Part shown: positions 60,893 to 64,000 of the stretch, one piece after another
Position numbering within the stretch: the first letter of the stretch is position 1
How the letters are laid out: every line of letters starts with the position of its first letter
Assembly: GCF_000701705.1 (NCBI RefSeq)
Contig: NZ_JNJP01000004.1
Location: 62,001-126,000 of the forward strand
DNA length: 64,000 bases
Source of the DNA: Bilophila wadsworthia ATCC 49260
GTDB lineage: Bacteria > Desulfobacterota > Desulfovibrionia > Desulfovibrionales > Desulfovibrionaceae
Direction: 5' to 3'
The notes under the pieces: generated by a model
What the model saw: only the letters and a program-made list of their open reading frames with translations
Database searches by the model: none
What the model was told of the DNA's origin: nothing
Made by a program: the position numbers and the translations under genes

Positions 60893-62819
60893 AGCTCATC
60901 CCTCCACGTTTGAACGGTTCCGCGCAGTCTTCCTGCACCAAGGCCGCCACTTCGTCCAACGACTTCACGCCCAGATTTTCTCCGGTGCGCAGACGGACGT
61001 TGACGCTGCGGGCTTCCACTTCCTTGTCGCCGACGACAAGGATATACGGAATCTTGGCAAGCTGAGCCTCACGAACTTTGAAGCCCAGTTTTTCATTGCG
61101 CGTATCAACTTCCGCACGGATGCCCTGCTTCATCAAAGCCTCACAGGCTTCTTCAGCAAAGGCGTTCTGTGCGTCGGTAACAGTCAATATCTTGGCCTGC
61201 ACGGGAGCGAGCCAAGTGGGGAAAGCTCCGGCGTAATGCTCGGTAAGCACCCCGATAAAACGTTCCAGCGACCCCAGAATGGCGCGGTGCACCATAACGG
61301 GGCGATGCCGCTCGCCATCCTGTCCCACGTATTCCAGCTCGAAGCGTTCCGGCAACGTAAAGTCGCACTGGATGGTGGAGAGCTGCCATTCGCGGCCGAT
61401 GGCGTCCGTCACCTTCACGTCGATCTTCGGGCCGTAGAAGGCGCCGTCCCCGGCGTTGATGGTGTAAGACAGATTCGCACGTTCCACAGCCTTGATCAAG
61501 GCGTTGGTGGCGAGTTCCCAAGCCTCGTCGGAGCCGATGGCCTTCGCGGGCTTGGTGGAAATGACCACGCGGTACTGGAAACCGAACAACGCCATCAGGT
61601 CGCGGACCAGCGCGATGACGCCGATGATTTCATCTTCCAGCTGCTCGGGCGCGCAAATGATATGCGCGTCATCCTGCGTGAACTGGCGCACACGCAGCAG
61701 GCCGTGCAGCACGCCGGACTTTTCGTGACGGTGCACGACGCCGAGCTCGAAATACCTCTGCGGCAATTCACGATAGCTGCGCAGATGCGCATTGTAAATG
61801 AGCATGTGCGAAACGCAGTTCATGGGCTTGATGCCGTACATGTCGCCTTCGATCTCCGTGAAATACATGTTTTCACGATAGTTGGCGTAATGCCCGGACT
61901 GTTCCCACAGCTCGCGGCGCAGAACCTGAGGGCCCTGCACAAGCTGATAACCGCGCTTGATGTGTTCGCGGCGCAGGAAATCTTCAAGGATCGTACGGAG
62001 CAGCATCCCCTTGGGCAGCCAGAAGACCATACCGGCGGCCACATCCTCATGGAACGCGAACAGATCGAGTTCCTTGCCGAGCTTGCGGTGGTCGCGGCGC
62101 TTGGCCTCTTCGATACGGTTCAGGTATTCCTTGAGATCCTTGGCATCGGCAAAGGCCGTTGCGTAGATGCGGGAAAGCATACGGTTCTTTTCGTCGCCGC
62201 GCCAGTACGCCCCGGCAACGGACAACAGCTTGAACGCCTTTACGAACCCGGCATTCGGAATGTGCGGCCCACGGCACAGGTCAACAAAATCGCCGTTCCT
62301 GTACAGGGTGATGGTCCCGTCTTCGAGGCCCTCGATCAGCTCGACCTTGTAGGGCTCGCCCATATCGTTGAACAACTTGACGGCGTCGGCCTTGGAAATG
62401 TCCATCCGCTCGAACGGAACCGCGGCATCAATGATGCGCTGCATTTCCGCTTCGATGGCTTCGAACTGATCGGGCGAAAACGGCGTTTCCACGTCGAAAT
62501 CGTAGTAGAAGCCGTTTTCGATGGAGGGGCCGATGGTCACCTTGGCGGCGGGGAAGAGCTTCTTGACGGCCGCGGCCATGACGTGCGCGGCGGAATGGCG
62601 GATGAGGCCCAGCCCTTCGGGGGTGTCGGCAGTAACAGGAGTCAGGGTGAGAGTCTCGGTAGTAGTGGGGACAGGCGCAGTCAGATCCAGAAGCGTATCG
62701 CCGGCCTTGCAGGCAATCGCCGCCTTGAAGCGTTTTCCGCTCAATCCCTCTTTCAGAGCATCCGCACAGGACGCCCCGTCGGAGACCTCAACCATTTTTC
62801 CTTCTACTGAGACTTGCAT
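60879..62819 (-). CDS. thrS: Threonyl-tRNA synthetase
   Basis: A 646-residue class II aminoacyl-tRNA synthetase with all domains: an N-terminal TGS domain (residues about 1-62), the editing domain with HSAAHVMAAAVKKLFP, the catalytic core (FELGVVHRHEKSGVLHGLLRVRQFTQDDAHIIC is motif 2, and PVMVHRAILGSLERFIGVL is motif 3) and the C-terminal anticodon-binding domain. The start ATG at 62819 has AAGGTG as SD. It is the first protein gene of the thrS-infC-rpmI-rplT operon. Confidence 0.98.
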   Translation of the reverse strand: MQVSVEGKMVEVSDGASCADALKEGLSGKRFKAAIACKAGDTLLDLTAPVPTTTETLTLTPVTADTPEGLGLIRHSAAHVMAAAVKKLFPAAKVTIGPSIENGFYYDFDVETPFSPDQFEAIEAEMQRIIDAAVPFERMDISKADAVKLFNDMGEPYKVELIEGLEDGTITLYRNGDFVDLCRGPHIPNAGFVKAFKLLSVAGAYWRGDEKNRMLSRIYATAFADAKDLKEYLNRIEEAKRRDHRKLGKELDLFAFHEDVAAGMVFWLPKGMLLRTILEDFLRREHIKRGYQLVQGPQVLRRELWEQSGHYANYRENMYFTEIEGDMYGIKPMNCVSHMLIYNAHLRSYRELPQRYFELGVVHRHEKSGVLHGLLRVRQFTQDDAHIICAPEQLEDEIIGVIALVRDLMALFGFQYRVVISTKPAKAIGSDEAWELATNALIKAVERANLSYTINAGDGAFYGPKIDVKVTDAIGREWQLSTIQCDFTLPERFELEYVGQDGERHRPVMVHRAILGSLERFIGVLTEHYAGAFPTWLAPVQAKILTVTDAQNAFAEEACEALMKQGIRAEVDTRNEKLGFKVREAQLAKIPYILVVGDKEVEARSVNVRLRTGENLGVKSLDEVAALVQEDCAEPFKRGGMSYRFS

Positions 62820-62871
62820 GACAGCACCTTTTTGTTGGCTTCGGAGCTCATCCGAATAACAATAACAACGA

Positions 62872-62910
62872 GAAAAAAACAGGGAAGGAGGTGAACCTCC
62901 CTCCCTGTTC
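62872..62910 (-). terminator. Terminator between tRNA-Val and thrS
   Basis: On the minus strand AACAGGGA-GGGAGGT / ACCTCC-TTCCCTGTT forms a long stem followed by seven T (62879-62873). It lies between the tRNA 3' end and the thrS start. Confidence 0.88.
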
Positions 62911-62919
62911 GGAGTCTTA

Positions 62920-62995
62920 TGGTAGGCACGAGCAGACTTGAACTGCTGACCCCTTCCGTGTCAAGGAAGTGCTCTGCCACCTGAGCTACGCGCCT
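62920..62995 (-). tRNA. tRNA-Val (anticodon GAC)
   Basis: A 76-nt cloverleaf on the minus strand with genomically encoded CCA (62922-62920). The acceptor pairs are AGGCGCG with CGUGCCU (one G-U), the D arm starts UAGCUCAGGUGGCAGAGC, the anticodon loop UUGACAC sits in a CUUCC/GGAAG stem, and the T arm is around GUUCAAGUC. Anticodon GAC reads valine. Confidence 0.96.
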
Positions 62996-63192
62996 TCAAC
63001 GTGATGCGAGAACTGCTTCTACGCAGGTTCCCCCTCTCCGTCAAGCGATTTTTCGGTTTTCTTTCAAAAATCTTTTTTTCCGAAGCCTGCTCTTGCCTAA
63101 CCCATTCGATCTTTTTATATTCGTTATCAGAAAAATTTCGGATCTCCGCCCTTACCGTATGCGGGGATCATCCATCCCCAACAGGAATAGCT

Positions 63193-63459
63193 ATGATGTC
63201 AGCCCATTACCCTACCGACAAAGGCGTCGCCGCCCGCGTGGAAGAGCTTCTCCGCGAACAGCTTCTTGAGCTCGGAGAAGACCCGGCAAGCCTCGCCCCT
63301 CACCTCATCATGCAAAACATGCAGTGCGAGGTCTATCCCGACGAGTCCATGGTGTATATCTGGAAGGACATCCCGATCCTCCGCGTCGCCCCCGAGCGCA
63401 CCGATACGGGCGTCATGTGGCGCATGTTCACCCGCGACGAGGGTGAACCGCTCCAGTAA
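63193..63459 (+). CDS. Small conserved-looking protein of unknown function
   Basis: An 88-residue soluble acidic protein (MMSAHYPTDKGVAARVEELL...). I do not recognise the family. It has no signal peptide, membrane helix or Cys pair motif (a single Cys in NMQCEVYP), and looks like a two-layer alpha/beta fold. The start at 63193 has AGGA 7-9 nt upstream; the longer frame to 63001 runs into the tRNA promoter region and is not used. A strong terminator follows, so it is transcribed alone. Confidence 0.75.
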   Translation: MMSAHYPTDKGVAARVEELLREQLLELGEDPASLAPHLIMQNMQCEVYPDESMVYIWKDIPILRVAPERTDTGVMWRMFTRDEGEPLQ

Positions 63460-63460
63460 A

Positions 63461-63497
63461 AAGAAAAGGGCGGAACCTGCTCCGCCCTTTTCTTATG
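63461..63497. terminator. Bidirectional terminator after the small gene
   Basis: AAGAAAAGGGCGGA (63461-63474) pairs perfectly with TCCGCCCTTTTCTT (63481-63494). It ends the plus-strand gene and may also stop the convergent GMC gene. Confidence 0.88.
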
Positions 63498-63538
63498 CCG
63501 AACGGCTCCCTTTCTTTAAGAAAGGACTCCCTTTCCCG

Positions 63539-64000
63539 CTAGACGAGGCTTCCGCCCTTCTTGGAATATTTCAGGATGCCCTCGGCACAGCGGTATCCCA
63601 AGGCGCCCACCGTGCCCGTGGGATTACAGCCGCCGTTGTGCGGGAAATTGCCCGCACCCACCACAAACAGGTTCTCGGCGTCCCAGTGTTGCAGGTAGGA
63701 GTTCACCACGCTGTCTTCCGGGCTCTTGCCCGTGATGGTGCCGCCCGTGTTGTGCGTGGTCTGGTACGGCACGATATTGTAATCCTTGGGGCTGGGCTTG
63801 GACGCCATGGCCTTCGGATTCATGGCCTTGGCCACCTCTTCGATTTTCTTGGTGATGTAATCGAAAAGCGCGCGGTCCTGATCGGTAAAGTTGTAGGTCA
63901 TGCGCAAAAGAGGCAACCCGTAGGCATCCTTGTAGGTTTTATCCAAGGAAAGATAGTTGGCCTTGTAGGCGATGGATGCGCCCTGTGCCCCGATGCCCAG
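63539..64000 (-). CDS. GMC-family FAD oxidoreductase, C-terminal part (runs off the window)
   Basis: The frame is open to the window edge, so only about 153 C-terminal residues are present. They contain the GMC C-terminal signature (NLFVVGAGNFPHNGGCNPTGTVGALGYRCAEGI) and an active-site His in TTHNTGGTITG. Such enzymes oxidise alcohols or sugars (gluconate/sorbitol dehydrogenase-like large subunits). The cofactor-binding N-terminus and any partner subunit lie beyond the window. Confidence 0.9.
   Translation of the reverse strand: MGIGAQGASIAYKANYLSLDKTYKDAYGLPLLRMTYNFTDQDRALFDYITKKIEEVAKAMNPKAMASKPSPKDYNIVPYQTTHNTGGTITGKSPEDSVVNSYLQHWDAENLFVVGAGNFPHNGGCNPTGTVGALGYRCAEGILKYSKKGGSLV

Overview
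This 64 kb window reads as a chromosomal segment of a GC-rich, anaerobic, host-associated member of the Desulfovibrionaceae (Desulfovibrio / Bilophila / Mailhella type). The assignment is an inference from gene content: a selenocysteine-containing FdhAB formate dehydrogenase with a Desulfovibrio-type three-cluster beta subunit, multihaem c-type cytochromes, TRAP/TAXI and Liv transporters, indolepyruvate:ferredoxin oxidoreductase, a giant Pmp-like autotransporter with an extended signal peptide, and the order tRNA-Val, thrS, infC, rpmI, rplT. No database search was possible.

Layout. 1-324: tail of an EamA exporter and its terminator. 942-5676: livKHMGF amino-acid ABC operon, with a strong terminator between the binding protein and the rest. 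5743-10627 (minus): fdhA (in-frame UGA plus bacterial SECIS), fdhB and fdhE. 11483-14144 (minus): a two-PAS diguanylate cyclase and mtgA. 14510-19497 (minus): a five-gene cluster (GltS-like symporter, SDR, two CE4-like deacetylases, second SDR) read from a good sigma-54 promoter and divergent from a 1027-residue sigma-54 activator (19838-22921). 22940-25393: a chimeric, multiply frameshifted pseudogene (EAL remnant followed by a solute-binding/5'-nucleotidase-C remnant). 25701-30715: a non-canonical cytochrome bd-superfamily operon (polytopic partner, CydA-like protein with a haem-c tail, 11-haem cytochrome) plus a divergent c553-like cytochrome.

30997-43004: a GntR regulator and DUF169 protein, then an ADP-forming acyl-CoA synthetase split by a frameshift at a C8 tract, iorAB, two amidohydrolase remnants, a TAXI-TRAP transporter and a class I aminotransferase. 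Together the last group looks like an uptake, transamination, oxidative decarboxylation and ATP-forming thioesterification route for (aryl) amino acids. 43144-52071 (minus): a 2975-residue autotransporter whose leader carries a consensus promoter, an 18.5-unit GA/TC tract and a terminator hairpin. 52574-55132: TetR, rhodanese and RclA-like reductase. 55269-58989 (minus): EamA transporter, ferredoxin-nitroreductase fusion and arylsulfotransferase. 59519-62995 (minus): rplT, rpmI, infC (probable AUC start overlapping thrS), thrS and tRNA-Val(GAC). The window ends with a small unknown gene and the C-terminal part of a GMC oxidoreductase.

The most interesting regions are the bd-like/multihaem complex, which appears to lack the b558 ligands; the sigma-54-controlled deacetylase/SDR pathway of unknown substrate; and the autotransporter leader, which looks built for attenuation and length variation.
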